From: Paenibacillus apiarius
Lineage (GTDB): Bacteria; Bacillota; Bacilli; Paenibacillales; Paenibacillaceae
Assembly: GCF_017052585.1 (NCBI RefSeq)
Contig: NZ_JAFFHZ010000001.1
Coordinates: 3,339,001-3,403,000, forward strand
Length of the DNA stretch: 64,000 bases
Reading direction: 5' to 3'
The translations under genes were made by a program, and so were the position numbers. The notes under the pieces were generated by a model. That model searched no databases and had not been told where the DNA came from. It saw only the letters and a program-made list of their open reading frames with translations. Shown one piece after another: positions 34,935-43,452 of the stretch (its first letter is position 1; the number at the start of each line of letters is the position of its first letter).

Positions 34935-35274
34935 TTCCCATTCCAGTTTTCATGACGGAAGGGGATAATGGAGCAAAGGAGTGGATGATGAGCTTCGCAG
35001 CTTCGCTGTCACTCCGAGCGCCCCCCCATTCACGAATGGAGGATTGCGCTGATCATGCAGTGCCATACACGGTCTTTGGCGTGACTGATGTTTCTTTGCC
35101 CGAACGATACAACTCGTTCGGGTATTTGCGTTGCATGGTCTTTTTTTACAATATTTTTACAAGGGATTAAAATGATGAAAACATATTCCTTCTATGATTG
35201 TGGTATGTGGTTGTTTGTTTACGTTTTGTTTGAATTGTTGCTTGGTTGTATGACAGTCATAAGGAGGAATACCT
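34935..35274 (+). promoter_or_regulatory. Intergenic: hairpin, promoter and 13-bp palindrome
   Basis: CCCGAACG (35099-35106) and CGTTCGGG (35115-35122) form a perfect stem that may end the hydrolase transcript. Next come two TTTACA hexamers exactly 11 bp apart (35145-35150, 35156-35161). The first also works as a -35 with TAAAAT (35168-35173) at 17 bp. Two TTTACA-like hexamers at 11-bp phase is the form of a PhoP box. A perfect palindrome, TATGACaGTCATA (35249-35261), lies directly before the AAGGAGG ribosome site. Confidence 0.55.
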
Positions 35275-35871
35275 GTGGAACGCATCGCAATCGATATGGA
35301 TGAAGTGATGGCAGATACGGCGGCTACGCATATGGAGTGGTATAACAGGGACTACCACGATAACCTTACTAGTATGGAACTGCAAGGTATGACATTGGTG
35401 CAGGCCCGGCCCGGACGCAGACAAGAAATCGAGAGCTATTACGGCCGCGAGGATTTTTTTCGCCAATTGAAGGTGATGGAGTATAGCCAAGAGGTGATTC
35501 GTGAGCTCAGTGAGCATTACGATATCTATATCACCACGGCGGCAATGGAGGTTCCGGCTTCTTTTCGGGCCAAATATGACTGGTTGAAAGAGAACTTCGG
35601 CTTTCTGTCCGACATGAACTTTGTTTTCTGCGGAGACAAGAGCATCGTTCGCGCCGAGTATATGATTGATGACAACGTGAAGCAGCTCCGGCGCTTCCAA
35701 GGGCAGGGCATTCTCTTTACCGCTCCGCATAATGTGAGGGAAACGGGGTATGCGCGGGTGAATAACTGGCTGCAAGCAAGAGCATGGTTCCTGGACCGCG
35801 CACGGCTAGGCGGAGACGGCAAGACTGACGCTGCACAGGATGGTGGCATGCGATGCATCGTGAACGCATGA
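35275..35871 (+). CDS. 5'(3')-deoxyribonucleotidase-like HAD phosphatase
   Basis: A 198-residue cytoplasmic HAD-superfamily phosphatase of the NT5C type, which removes phosphate from (deoxy)nucleoside monophosphates. Motif I is DMDEVMAD (nucleophile and acid/base Asp residues at about 7 and 9), motif II is the Thr in YITTAAM, and motif III/IV is CGDKSIVRAEYMIDDN. GTG 35275 is used with AAGGAGG eight bases before. Its last codons overlap the next gene (35853), so both are cotranslated. It opens a locus rich in phosphoesterases. Confidence 0.85.
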   Translation: MERIAIDMDEVMADTAATHMEWYNRDYHDNLTSMELQGMTLVQARPGRRQEIESYYGREDFFRQLKVMEYSQEVIRELSEHYDIYITTAAMEVPASFRAKYDWLKENFGFLSDMNFVFCGDKSIVRAEYMIDDNVKQLRRFQGQGILFTAPHNVRETGYARVNNWLQARAWFLDRARLGGDGKTDAAQDGGMRCIVNA

Positions 35872-37670
35872 TGCAGAGCCGGGAGCTTCAACGGCCCGTT
35901 CGAGCTCTGGCACATTGGAGGTTCGCGGCCGAGATGGTCAAGTCGGGTTCCATTCAAGCAGGAGCACTGGTCATGGACGATATGAGCGGCAACGGGAATC
36001 TGATCGAATCCGTCGCAGTGCTGCACCTGCAACACGAATCCCAAGGGCAGACCAAGACCAGCCTTCCGCTATCGTGGACAGACAGCGCTGAGGGGACAGA
36101 AGGGCTTAGCTTTTATAATGATCGCAATCTGTCAGGCAGAGGCTGTTATTTTCAAACGGTGAAGAACGCCCCCATCAACCGGGAACGATTCGAGCAGGGC
36201 TATACGATCGAAGCGATCGTTCGGCTTCCCCGGCCGTTCCAGGAAGACAAGCACAGCTGGATGGGCGTGTTGACGAGACAGGGGCGGGGAGCGGATATGG
36301 GCCGCAAGGGAGAAAATGAGCTGCTTGCCACATTATCCGTATCGAACTGCATGGAGTATCAATGGGTGTGCCATTCAATGAATCGGGATACACCGGCGAC
36401 GAATTGGTCGCGCTATCTGAAGGCGGATGAGTGGCATCATGTCGTCATCGTCAATGATACGGAACAGACGCTTCTGTATGCGGATGAGTGGCATCATGTC
36501 GTCATCGTCAATGATACGGAACAGACGCTTCTGTATGTGAACGGAATATGCGACTACAACAGCCCGGCGCGAGATATTGCAGGCATAGCCGCAATTGAGG
36601 GAAAAGGCTGGAATCTCGGAGCTTCCGAATGGGGCGGACGTCTGGACAAGCTGTTCTCCGGAACCATTCGGGAGATACGCATAACGGGCGAGCCTCTTGA
36701 CAAGGCGAACTGGCTCATGGATTCGAAGCCACAGCAGGTGCTGCAAGGCACCAATGAGCGCATCGTTCTGCTGAATCGGGCGGACAATTATAATTTTGCC
36801 TTTATTCCGGATCCGCAGAAGCTGGTCTATCTGAATCCCGAGATGTTCGAGGCGCAAACAGAGTGGCTCGCGCAGCAGCATGCCGGAACCCGTATCGCCA
36901 TGACCGCCTTTCTGGGTGACATTGTCGATCACAGCGAGGCACGGGACGAATGGGAGCGGGCGGCGAATGCGATTGCCGTCATGGATCAATGCCATATCCC
37001 GTATATGATGACTGCGGGAAACCACGATTATGACGCTGCCGATACGTACTTGCGTTACTTCGGCCCCGAGCGGTTCAAGCACAAGGACTATGTAAAAGGC
37101 TTCTCCCCGTCCCGCTACAGCTCGTACGGCATTATACAGGCGGGAAGCTATTGTTACATGTGGCTGATGGCGGATATGAAGCATCTCTTGCATGATATGG
37201 ACTGGTGCAAGGGGGTGCTGAGCAAGCATCGGCATCTGCCCACCATTCTAGTGTCGCATGATATCCTGTATGCGGACCGTGACGGCGGCGGGCGGCGAAT
37301 TCCCCAACACTCCGAGAATGGCACAATCATCTGGGAAGAGCTGGTCGCTCCCTGCAATCAGGTCTTTATGACGGTGAACGGGCACTATGACGGGACGGCG
37401 CACCGGGTTCGGCACAACGCGCAGGGGCGGGAAGTCATTCAGCTGCTGATCAATTATCAGGACAGTTACCGTGGCGGCAACGGCTGGATGAGGCTGGCCG
37501 AATTCGACGAGCGGGCGAACCAGATCACGTTCCGCACCTTCTCGCCGTGGGTGGAGCGCTTGGCCGAACGCGCGGTTGCCGCCTATCCGGACTTTAGCTA
37601 TTTAACAGGGCCTTATGATTGCTTTCAGCTTCCGTTTCCATTTGAAGAGCGCTTTAAGCGGCTCGAATAG
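35853..37670 (+). CDS. LamG-like domain plus calcineurin-type phosphoesterase
   Basis: A 605-residue two-domain protein. The N-terminal 270 residues are a concanavalin/LamG-like sandwich (GYTIEAIVRLPRPF; WHHVVIVNDTEQTLLYVNG; GTIREIRITGEPL). The C-terminal part is a metallophosphoesterase with metal ligands in FIPDPQ, LGDIVDH, TAGNHDYD, VSHDIL and NGHYDG. There is no signal peptide, unusual for a LamG-phosphatase. A 57-bp exact tandem duplication inside the gene (36423-36536) repeats ADEWHHVVIVNDTEQTLLY in frame, adding an extra beta strand. Start ATG 35853 overlaps the upstream gene; ATG 35868 is possible. Confidence 0.82.
   Translation: MHRERMMQSRELQRPVRALAHWRFAAEMVKSGSIQAGALVMDDMSGNGNLIESVAVLHLQHESQGQTKTSLPLSWTDSAEGTEGLSFYNDRNLSGRGCYFQTVKNAPINRERFEQGYTIEAIVRLPRPFQEDKHSWMGVLTRQGRGADMGRKGENELLATLSVSNCMEYQWVCHSMNRDTPATNWSRYLKADEWHHVVIVNDTEQTLLYADEWHHVVIVNDTEQTLLYVNGICDYNSPARDIAGIAAIEGKGWNLGASEWGGRLDKLFSGTIREIRITGEPLDKANWLMDSKPQQVLQGTNERIVLLNRADNYNFAFIPDPQKLVYLNPEMFEAQTEWLAQQHAGTRIAMTAFLGDIVDHSEARDEWERAANAIAVMDQCHIPYMMTAGNHDYDAADTYLRYFGPERFKHKDYVKGFSPSRYSSYGIIQAGSYCYMWLMADMKHLLHDMDWCKGVLSKHRHLPTILVSHDILYADRDGGGRRIPQHSENGTIIWEELVAPCNQVFMTVNGHYDGTAHRVRHNAQGREVIQLLINYQDSYRGGNGWMRLAEFDERANQITFRTFSPWVERLAERAVAAYPDFSYLTGPYDCFQLPFPFEERFKRLE
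36423..36536 (+). repeat. Exact 57-bp in-frame tandem duplication
   Basis: Units 36423-36479 and 36480-36536 are identical base for base and encode the same 19 residues twice. They lie in the LamG-like domain of the phosphoesterase. Perfect identity including silent positions indicates a very recent event. Confidence 0.97.
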
Positions 37671-37684
37671 GATATTTTTCATAT

Positions 37685-37697
37685 TTTCATAATGAAA
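37685..37697 (+). promoter_or_regulatory. Palindrome before DeoR-type gene
   Basis: TTTCATaATGAAA is a perfect 6-1-6 palindrome located ten bases before the start of the DeoR-type repressor and just upstream of its GAGG site. It may be a self-control site. Confidence 0.35.
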
Positions 37698-37707
37698 TGA
37701 GGTAGTG

Positions 37708-38526
37708 ATGTCGATGTCTCTCTTAGCGGAAGAACGCAAGCGGCACATTATAGAGCAGCTCGATGCGGGCGGCAAGGTGCGCGTCGTCTCGCTGGCCGAG
37801 CAGCTTCATGTCTCCAATGAGACGATTCGCCGCGATCTCGCGGTGCTGGAGGAAGAGGGAAGGCTGCGGCGCGTATACGGCGGAGCTGTCAAGGTGCAGT
37901 ATGAAGAGGGCGAGCCTCCGTACCAGCAGCGGCAAGTTCTCAACCATGAGGCCAAGCAAGCGATCGGCCGGCGGGCTGCGGAGCTTGTTCAGGATGGGAA
38001 CACTGTATACATGGATACGGGCACGACGATACATGAATTGGCCCGGGCGCTGAAGGGGAAGAAGCGCGTAACGGTCATAACCAATTCGTTGACGGTGGCC
38101 AGCCTGCTGCGGGAGTCGTTATCCCAAGGCCTGTTCAGCGGAAGGGTCATCATACTGGGCGGCGAGATCTCGCCCGAGCAGCAGTCTGTAAGCGGACATC
38201 TATGTCAGGAAATGCTGGGCAACTTCTATGTAGACAAAGCGTTCATTTCGGTGGGCGGGCTGTCGATTATGACGGGAATCAGCGACTATGATATGAACGA
38301 TTCCGTTATCTCCAGAATCGTGACGTCGAACGCGAAGGAGGTCATTGTTCTGGCCGATTACAGCAAGATCGGCATACAGGCCTTCTGCCATATTGCGCCG
38401 CTGGACAAGATCGACGTTATCGTGTGCGATCAAGCGCATCCGGCGTCATGGACGCAAGAGTTGGAGATTAAAGCGATAACTTGGATCGATGCCAATTGCA
38501 TGGTGTATACGAGGAACCGGACTTAA
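37708..38526 (+). CDS. DeoR-family transcriptional regulator
   Basis: A 272-residue repressor. The N-terminal winged helix-turn-helix is typical: ERKRHIIEQLDAGGKVRVVSLAEQL then SNETIRRDLAVLEEEGRLRRVYGGAV. The C-terminal DeoRC sensor domain has the sugar-phosphate isomerase-like motifs DGNTVYMDTGTT, ITNSLTVASLL, GGEISPEQQSVSG and the Lys in KEVIVLADYSKIG. DeoR effectors are usually phosphorylated sugars or sugar alcohols, for example glycerol-3-phosphate, in line with the phosphoesterase and GDPD genes around it. A terminator follows at once. It likely controls the locus. Confidence 0.9.
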   Translation: MSMSLLAEERKRHIIEQLDAGGKVRVVSLAEQLHVSNETIRRDLAVLEEEGRLRRVYGGAVKVQYEEGEPPYQQRQVLNHEAKQAIGRRAAELVQDGNTVYMDTGTTIHELARALKGKKRVTVITNSLTVASLLRESLSQGLFSGRVIILGGEISPEQQSVSGHLCQEMLGNFYVDKAFISVGGLSIMTGISDYDMNDSVISRIVTSNAKEVIVLADYSKIGIQAFCHIAPLDKIDVIVCDQAHPASWTQELEIKAITWIDANCMVYTRNRT

Positions 38527-38546
38527 TTCCGGTTCTTTTTATTTTG
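38515..38546 (+). terminator. Rho-independent terminator after deoR-type gene
   Basis: AACCGGA (38515-38521) and TCCGGTT (38528-38534), overlapping the stop codon, then CTTTTTATTTT. Confidence 0.9.
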
Positions 38547-38882
38547 ATTGGAAAAATAACACAACAAACCACATTCGGTTCTGAACAGATCAGCCCATTC
38601 ATACCTTATAATCTGTCAGCTTGTTCAAAACAAATGAAATCGGGCTTAAAAAAACGTTAATATCCCGTTCATATCACGAAAACATTCATTAATTATAGTG
38701 TAGATATCACAAGATCAGAAGACAAACAAAAGAAACGTACAGCAAAGCGTTGCAGGTTGCAGTCAAGCGCAGCATGGAGCTAATCAGTCTAATCGGCTGA
38801 AATAGATGCAGCCAAGAGCGGCATCCAAGTGTAATCAACAGTCCGCACTTATTAGCGGCAGTTATTCATAATCGAGGTGAGC
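38547..38882 (+). promoter_or_regulatory. Promoter region with 11-bp tandem motif
   Basis: A 330-base gap without a gene. TTAATATCCCG (38657-38667) and TTCATATCACG (38668-38678) are tandem 11-mers agreeing at nine positions, followed by TATAGT (38694-38699) as a likely -10 with no -35. Tandem TTnA-A hexamers at 11-bp phase upstream of a -35-less promoter are the form of PhoP-activated promoters. The remaining leader (38700-38870) shows nothing clear. Confidence 0.45.
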
Positions 38883-39617
38883 ATGTTGTCGAACAGAGAG
38901 AAACGCTTGCTTGTCACCGCCCATACCGGCTGTGGCGAAGCGCCCGCCAATACGTGGGCGTCATTCATGGAAGTGGCGGCCATGGGAGCGGATGTCGCCG
39001 AGCTGGATATCCGTATCACCTGCAAGGAGGAGCCCATTCTCTTGCATGATCATTCGCTCTTGCTTGAGCTATATGATGCCCGGCGGCTGAATCGCATGCC
39101 GGCCAGAGCGAGACTCGGGCCGCCGCACCGCGAGCATGGGCTGGTGCTGCTTGCAGATGTCGTTGAAGAGGCGAAGCGCCGCGGCATGAAGCTGAATCTG
39201 GACATTAAAAACGGGGATAGCGTCAATCCGACACTCCGGCTCGTCAAGAAGCTCCAGGCCGAACGGCTCGTATTCGTTACGGGCTGCACGGAAGGCATCG
39301 AGGTCGACACGGAGGGAATATCGCTGCTGCTGAATGCTCCAGAGACTGCGGATGCGGCGTCAGACGGGGCTTTCATTGTCCGCTTCTGCGAGCGGGCGAA
39401 GCAGCAAGGCTATCGCGGCATCAATCTTCATTATGAGATGTGCAGCCCAGCTTTCGTCAAATGCGCCCATTCGCTTGATTTGATGGTATCGGTATACACG
39501 GTGGACGAGGCTGTCACGATGCGGAGCTTGATGGAGATGGAGGTAGACAGCATTACGACGATGATGCCGGAACAACTGCTGCGGCTGAGAAGGGTGGACG
39601 AGCGGCATGAAGCGTAA
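38883..39617 (+). CDS. Glycerophosphodiester phosphodiesterase family protein
   Basis: A 244-residue TIM-barrel GDPD that hydrolyses glycerophosphodiesters to glycerol-3-phosphate and an alcohol. Catalytic residues: His14 in AHTGCGEAPANT, Glu40 and Asp42 in AELDIRIT, and His55 in LLHDHS. The family HRG triplet reads HTG here, so the phosphate-contacting Arg is replaced by Thr; activity on the usual substrates may be altered. There is no signal peptide, so it acts on imported diesters. ATG 38883 is chosen with AGGTGA close before it; GTG 38877 is in frame. The stop overlaps the open frame of the permease gene, first in a line of at least seven same-strand genes. Confidence 0.83.
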   Translation: MLSNREKRLLVTAHTGCGEAPANTWASFMEVAAMGADVAELDIRITCKEEPILLHDHSLLLELYDARRLNRMPARARLGPPHREHGLVLLADVVEEAKRRGMKLNLDIKNGDSVNPTLRLVKKLQAERLVFVTGCTEGIEVDTEGISLLLNAPETADAASDGAFIVRFCERAKQQGYRGINLHYEMCSPAFVKCAHSLDLMVSVYTVDEAVTMRSLMEMEVDSITTMMPEQLLRLRRVDERHEA

Positions 39618-39651
39618 GCAGTTGGATTGGCGTGAGGGAGGTGCCGGAGAT

Positions 39652-40623
39652 ATGGCACGGCATACATCCGTTGTAAATGCGGCGGCGGCAAGCGGGTTTG
39701 AACAGACAAGCGGACGGTCGCGGTTATGGAAGAGGATGGGCCGCCATTATCAGCTCTATTTGCTGCTGCTGCCCTGCATCGCGTTCTTCATTGTCTTTTC
39801 CTATATTCCAATGGCCGGGCTTGTGCTTGCCTTCAAGGAATATCAGTTCAACAAAGGGATATTCGGCAGCCCGTGGATTGGCTTGACTTATTTTGAAATG
39901 TTTTTTCAAGATCCGCAGAGCATCCAGCTTATCCGGAACACGCTCATTATCAGCGCCATGAAGGTATTTCTGGCCATGCCGTTCCCGATAGCGCTGGCGC
40001 TTATGTTCAATGAGGTCAAGAACTCCAAGCTGAGGAATCTGTTCCAAGGCATCGCGTATTTGCCTCATTTCTTCTCGTGGGTCATCGTCGTCGGGATGCT
40101 CCAGCGCATTTTGGCGCCGGATAACGGGCTCGTCAACCAGGTCATCTCTTGGCTGGGCGGGGATGGGAGCACCTTCTTCCTGATGGAAGAGAGCTCCTTC
40201 TATCCGACCATGTTCTGGAGCTATATCTGGAAGGATGTCGGGTGGAGCTCAATCATTTACTACGCGGCAATCGTGGGCATCAACCCAGCGCTATACGAAG
40301 CGGCGAAGATGGATGGAGCGAACAAGTGGCGCCAGATCTGGCATATTACATTGCCCGGAATCCGGCCGACGATTATCGTGCTGTTCATCTTGTCGCTGGG
40401 AAATATATTGTCCGCGGGATTCGACCAGATCTATCTGCTTAAGACACCGGGCAATATGAATGTCTCGGAAATATTGGATACGTACATCATCTACATGGGA
40501 TTGGAGAGCGGGCAATTCGGCTTCGGGACGGCGATTGGCATGATGCAGGGCGTCATCGGCTTGATTCTCGTGCTGACCGTGAACCGGGTGGCCAGGAAAT
40601 GGTTCCAATCATCGTTGTGGTAA
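39652..40623 (+). CDS. ABC transporter permease, LplB type
   Basis: Inner-membrane permease of 323 residues with six helices, carbohydrate-uptake family CUT1. The EAA loop that contacts the ATPase is YEAAKMDGANKWRQIWHITLPGIRPT. The first helix region (YLLLLPCIAFFIVFSYIPMAGLVLAFKEYQ) and FFLMEESSFYPTMFW are typical of LplB-like proteins. I use ATG 39652, which follows GGGAGGTG; the frame opens at 39607. Together with the binding protein and second permease it makes an importer. No ATPase is encoded here; such systems share MsmK-type ATPases from elsewhere. Confidence 0.9.
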   Translation: MARHTSVVNAAAASGFEQTSGRSRLWKRMGRHYQLYLLLLPCIAFFIVFSYIPMAGLVLAFKEYQFNKGIFGSPWIGLTYFEMFFQDPQSIQLIRNTLIISAMKVFLAMPFPIALALMFNEVKNSKLRNLFQGIAYLPHFFSWVIVVGMLQRILAPDNGLVNQVISWLGGDGSTFFLMEESSFYPTMFWSYIWKDVGWSSIIYYAAIVGINPALYEAAKMDGANKWRQIWHITLPGIRPTIIVLFILSLGNILSAGFDQIYLLKTPGNMNVSEILDTYIIYMGLESGQFGFGTAIGMMQGVIGLILVLTVNRVARKWFQSSLW

Positions 40624-40701
40624 GCCTGGAGATGGAGCCATTCTCCCATTACCAGCAGCTATACACCTATTCAATTCAGAGGAGAGGGAGTAGAAATAAC
40701 A

Positions 40702-42429
40702 ATGAATCGAACAAATCGAATGCTGCTTTGCTCCAAATTGACGGCACTGACGCTTGTATTTTCCCTGCTGCTGACGGCATGCGGCGGGTCCGGCGGACCT
40801 AAGGCCGCGCAGGAGTCCGGCACGGATAAGGAGGCAGCCGCAGGAAAGCCTTCCACGTGGATTGCCGATCGCAAAATCAAAGGTCTTATCTTCATGGGCA
40901 GCGATGTGACCGAAGCCATGAACCCGGATATTGCCAAGAAACTGAAGGAAATGACCGGGATCGAGCTGGAATTGCAGGCGGTCGGGCATGACGGATCGCA
41001 GAAAGCGTTGGCTGCGGGCCTGGCCGCAGGCGATTTGCCGGACTTCATCGCCTATTATTTGAATCATAGCGGGCGGCCGGAGATGGAGATGGTGAACAAG
41101 GCGGCCCGCGAGGAGATGTTCCATGATGTGGCGCCTCTCTTGAAGAATACGAGCATATACAAGAAATATACAGAAGACGGCTATTTGCCGCTTGATACGA
41201 AATACGGCGTGCTGTTCCGTCCGGAATTCAACGGAGCAGCCTATACCGTGCATTTGAATATTCCCCGCGAAGGCGGGTACGAGGTGCGCAAGTACGTGCC
41301 GGGTCCTTACATCCGCAAGGATATTGCCGATTCGCTCGGCGTAGAGCCGCGCTCCGTTACGACTTCGGAACAGCTCTATGAATTGGCCAAGAAGATTAAG
41401 GACGGGAACTTCAAGGACAAGAACGGCAAAGAAGTGTATCCTATCGGGCCGACGGTATGGGGAGGCATGGACCGGGCTGTCCTGTACAACGATTTGGTAT
41501 GGACAGGCTTCAATGGCGAAGGCTTCAAGCGGGACGGAAACGGCGGGATACTGCATGAAAGCCAGACGGAGTACGGGTTGAAGCGTGTTGAGTTCGTGCA
41601 GAAGCTCATCCGCGAGAAGCTGATGCATCCCGAATATTTCTCGATGGAAGAGAATCGCGCTAAAGAAGGCGTGCTGAACGATTCCTTCGCCATCGTCGGC
41701 GACATGCACAACTATGTCATCGAGAACAAGGACAACCGCTACATTCCGATCGGACCGCTCGCTTCGGCGGACGGCCCTTACCAGATGAACTTGACGTACA
41801 AGGGCGGTTACGGCGCTTGGTCCATTCCGAAGACAACGAACAACCCGGAAGATATCGTCAAGCTGGCCGACTTCCTGGCGAGCCGCGAAGGCAAGCTGCT
41901 CTGGAAGTATGGGCTGGAGGGCCGCGACTACGGCTTGGATGCGAAGGGCAACCCGGTGCCGAAGCAAGAGGTGCTCGATCTGCTGGATAAGGATCCGGTC
42001 AAGGCGAAGGAGCTCGGCTTCGCCGGCGTAGGCAACGATTGGGGCTGGTACCTTGGCGGCACGGACTTGAACGACCTGGCCGACTTCGGCGAAGCGGGCT
42101 ACGGCGAGTCTGCGAACCCGGATATGAACAAAGGGCCGCTCGACATCGCGCAGTATTGGCATTACGACGAGAAAAAGCAGCAGGCGAACATTAAGGACGG
42201 CTATGCGGCATTGGCATTCATCGGCGAGTTCGGCAAGGGCACTCAGCTGAACATGGCGCTCGACAAGTACAAGGAAAGCTTAATCCGCGCGTACTACGCG
42301 AAGGACATGAATGAAGCGAAAGCGATTCTGGACAGCGCGGCGGCGCAGCTGAAGACGGCGGGACTTGAAGATTACATCAAGCTGCTCGAAGAAAAGGACA
42401 AAGATCCGAAGACGAAGCTTCTATTCTAA
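40702..42429 (+). CDS. Extracellular solute-binding lipoprotein, LplA type
   Basis: A 575-residue lipoprotein with lipobox LLTAC (Cys27), about 100 residues longer than usual CUT1 binding proteins, as in LplA. The mature part has the two-lobed binding fold with MTGIELELQAVGHDGSQKALAAGLAAGDLPDF early and FAIVGDMHNYVIENKDNRYIPIGPL in the middle, followed by NPEDIVKLADFLASREGKLLWKYGLEG. The ligand is unknown; the flanking GDPD, PHP and phosphoesterase genes favour a phosphorylated or phosphodiester-linked polyol or sugar. Placed between the two permease genes, with GAGAGGGAG before the start. Confidence 0.9.
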   Translation: MNRTNRMLLCSKLTALTLVFSLLLTACGGSGGPKAAQESGTDKEAAAGKPSTWIADRKIKGLIFMGSDVTEAMNPDIAKKLKEMTGIELELQAVGHDGSQKALAAGLAAGDLPDFIAYYLNHSGRPEMEMVNKAAREEMFHDVAPLLKNTSIYKKYTEDGYLPLDTKYGVLFRPEFNGAAYTVHLNIPREGGYEVRKYVPGPYIRKDIADSLGVEPRSVTTSEQLYELAKKIKDGNFKDKNGKEVYPIGPTVWGGMDRAVLYNDLVWTGFNGEGFKRDGNGGILHESQTEYGLKRVEFVQKLIREKLMHPEYFSMEENRAKEGVLNDSFAIVGDMHNYVIENKDNRYIPIGPLASADGPYQMNLTYKGGYGAWSIPKTTNNPEDIVKLADFLASREGKLLWKYGLEGRDYGLDAKGNPVPKQEVLDLLDKDPVKAKELGFAGVGNDWGWYLGGTDLNDLADFGEAGYGESANPDMNKGPLDIAQYWHYDEKKQQANIKDGYAALAFIGEFGKGTQLNMALDKYKESLIRAYYAKDMNEAKAILDSAAAQLKTAGLEDYIKLLEEKDKDPKTKLLF

Positions 42430-42512
42430 CCGGAAGGAAGCGGGCACAAGGAGAGCCTTTCCCTTGCTGCGGAGGGAAGGCTCCCCATCCATGAATGATT
42501 GGAGGGACGATG

Positions 42513-43427
42513 ATGAGAAAGACGGCTGCGCCGCTGGCGGCAACGTTCGGCGGGCTCATGACGTTTCTGAATTACGGCTTGCTTGTCTTGTTGTGCTTGT
42601 CCATTATTTTGCCGACATTGAACGTGCTGGCGCTATCGTTAAACGCGGGGACGGACGCGGCCAAGGGCGGCATTTACTTCTGGCCGCGGGAGTTCACGCT
42701 GGACAATTTCAAGGAAGTGTTCAGCCAATCCAATATCGTAAACGGCTTCTTCATCTCGGTATTCCGCACGGTCGTAGGCACCTTTCTCAGCGTGCTGCTG
42801 ACGGCGATGGCCGCATACGCGCTCAAGAGCAAGACAATGCCCGGACAGAAGCAGCTTACCTTCTTCGTGTTCTTTACGATGCTGTTCAGCGGCGGGCTCA
42901 TCCCTTACTACATCGTGCTGAAGGAGCTGCATCTGACGAACAGCATATGGGTGTATGTCATACCGGCTCTGTACAGTGTGTGGAACATGATGATTATGCG
43001 CTCGTTCTTTCAACAAATGCCGGAAGGGCTGGAGGAGGCGGCACGGATCGACGGATGCAGCGATATCGGGATATTTACCCGTGTCATTCTGCCTACGAGC
43101 AAGCCCGTCATTGCCGCCATCTCTTTGTTCAACGCGGTAGGGCATTGGAATGATTGGTTCACGGGCACCTTCTATGTGCGCGATCCGAACCTGAAGCCGT
43201 TGTCGACGGTGCTGCAGGAGATGCTCACGAAGCAGCAGGCGCTGACCGAGACGCTGATGAGCTCGGCAGGTTCGCTGCAAATGCAGATGCTGGACAAGAT
43301 GCAGGTTACCGGAACATCTCTGAAAATGGCGACCATCATTATCGTCATTACGCCGATTGTCCTCGTATATCCGTTTTTGCAGAAGTATTTTGCCAAGGGC
43401 GTGATGATCGGCTCGATGAAGGAATAG
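42513..43427 (+). CDS. ABC transporter permease, LplC type
   Basis: Second CUT1 permease, 304 residues, six helices. The EAA loop is LEEAARIDGCSDIGIFTRVILPTSKPV. The long periplasmic insertion TVLQEMLTKQQALTETLMSSAGSLQMQMLDKMQVTG and the end KGVMIGSMKE are hallmarks of LplC proteins. ATG 42513 stands six bases after GGAGGG; ATG 42510 and 42495 are in frame but poorly spaced. Partner of the LplB-type permease. Confidence 0.9.
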   Translation: MRKTAAPLAATFGGLMTFLNYGLLVLLCLSIILPTLNVLALSLNAGTDAAKGGIYFWPREFTLDNFKEVFSQSNIVNGFFISVFRTVVGTFLSVLLTAMAAYALKSKTMPGQKQLTFFVFFTMLFSGGLIPYYIVLKELHLTNSIWVYVIPALYSVWNMMIMRSFFQQMPEGLEEAARIDGCSDIGIFTRVILPTSKPVIAAISLFNAVGHWNDWFTGTFYVRDPNLKPLSTVLQEMLTKQQALTETLMSSAGSLQMQMLDKMQVTGTSLKMATIIIVITPIVLVYPFLQKYFAKGVMIGSMKE

Positions 43428-43452
43428 AAGATTTTGACAGGAGGCTGGCTGC

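Noticed and set aside
40609-42162. 517-codon open frame on the minus strand
   Set aside because: It lies antisense to the LplA-type binding protein gene, has no ribosome site, and its translation has the Arg/His/Leu-rich look of an antisense frame.
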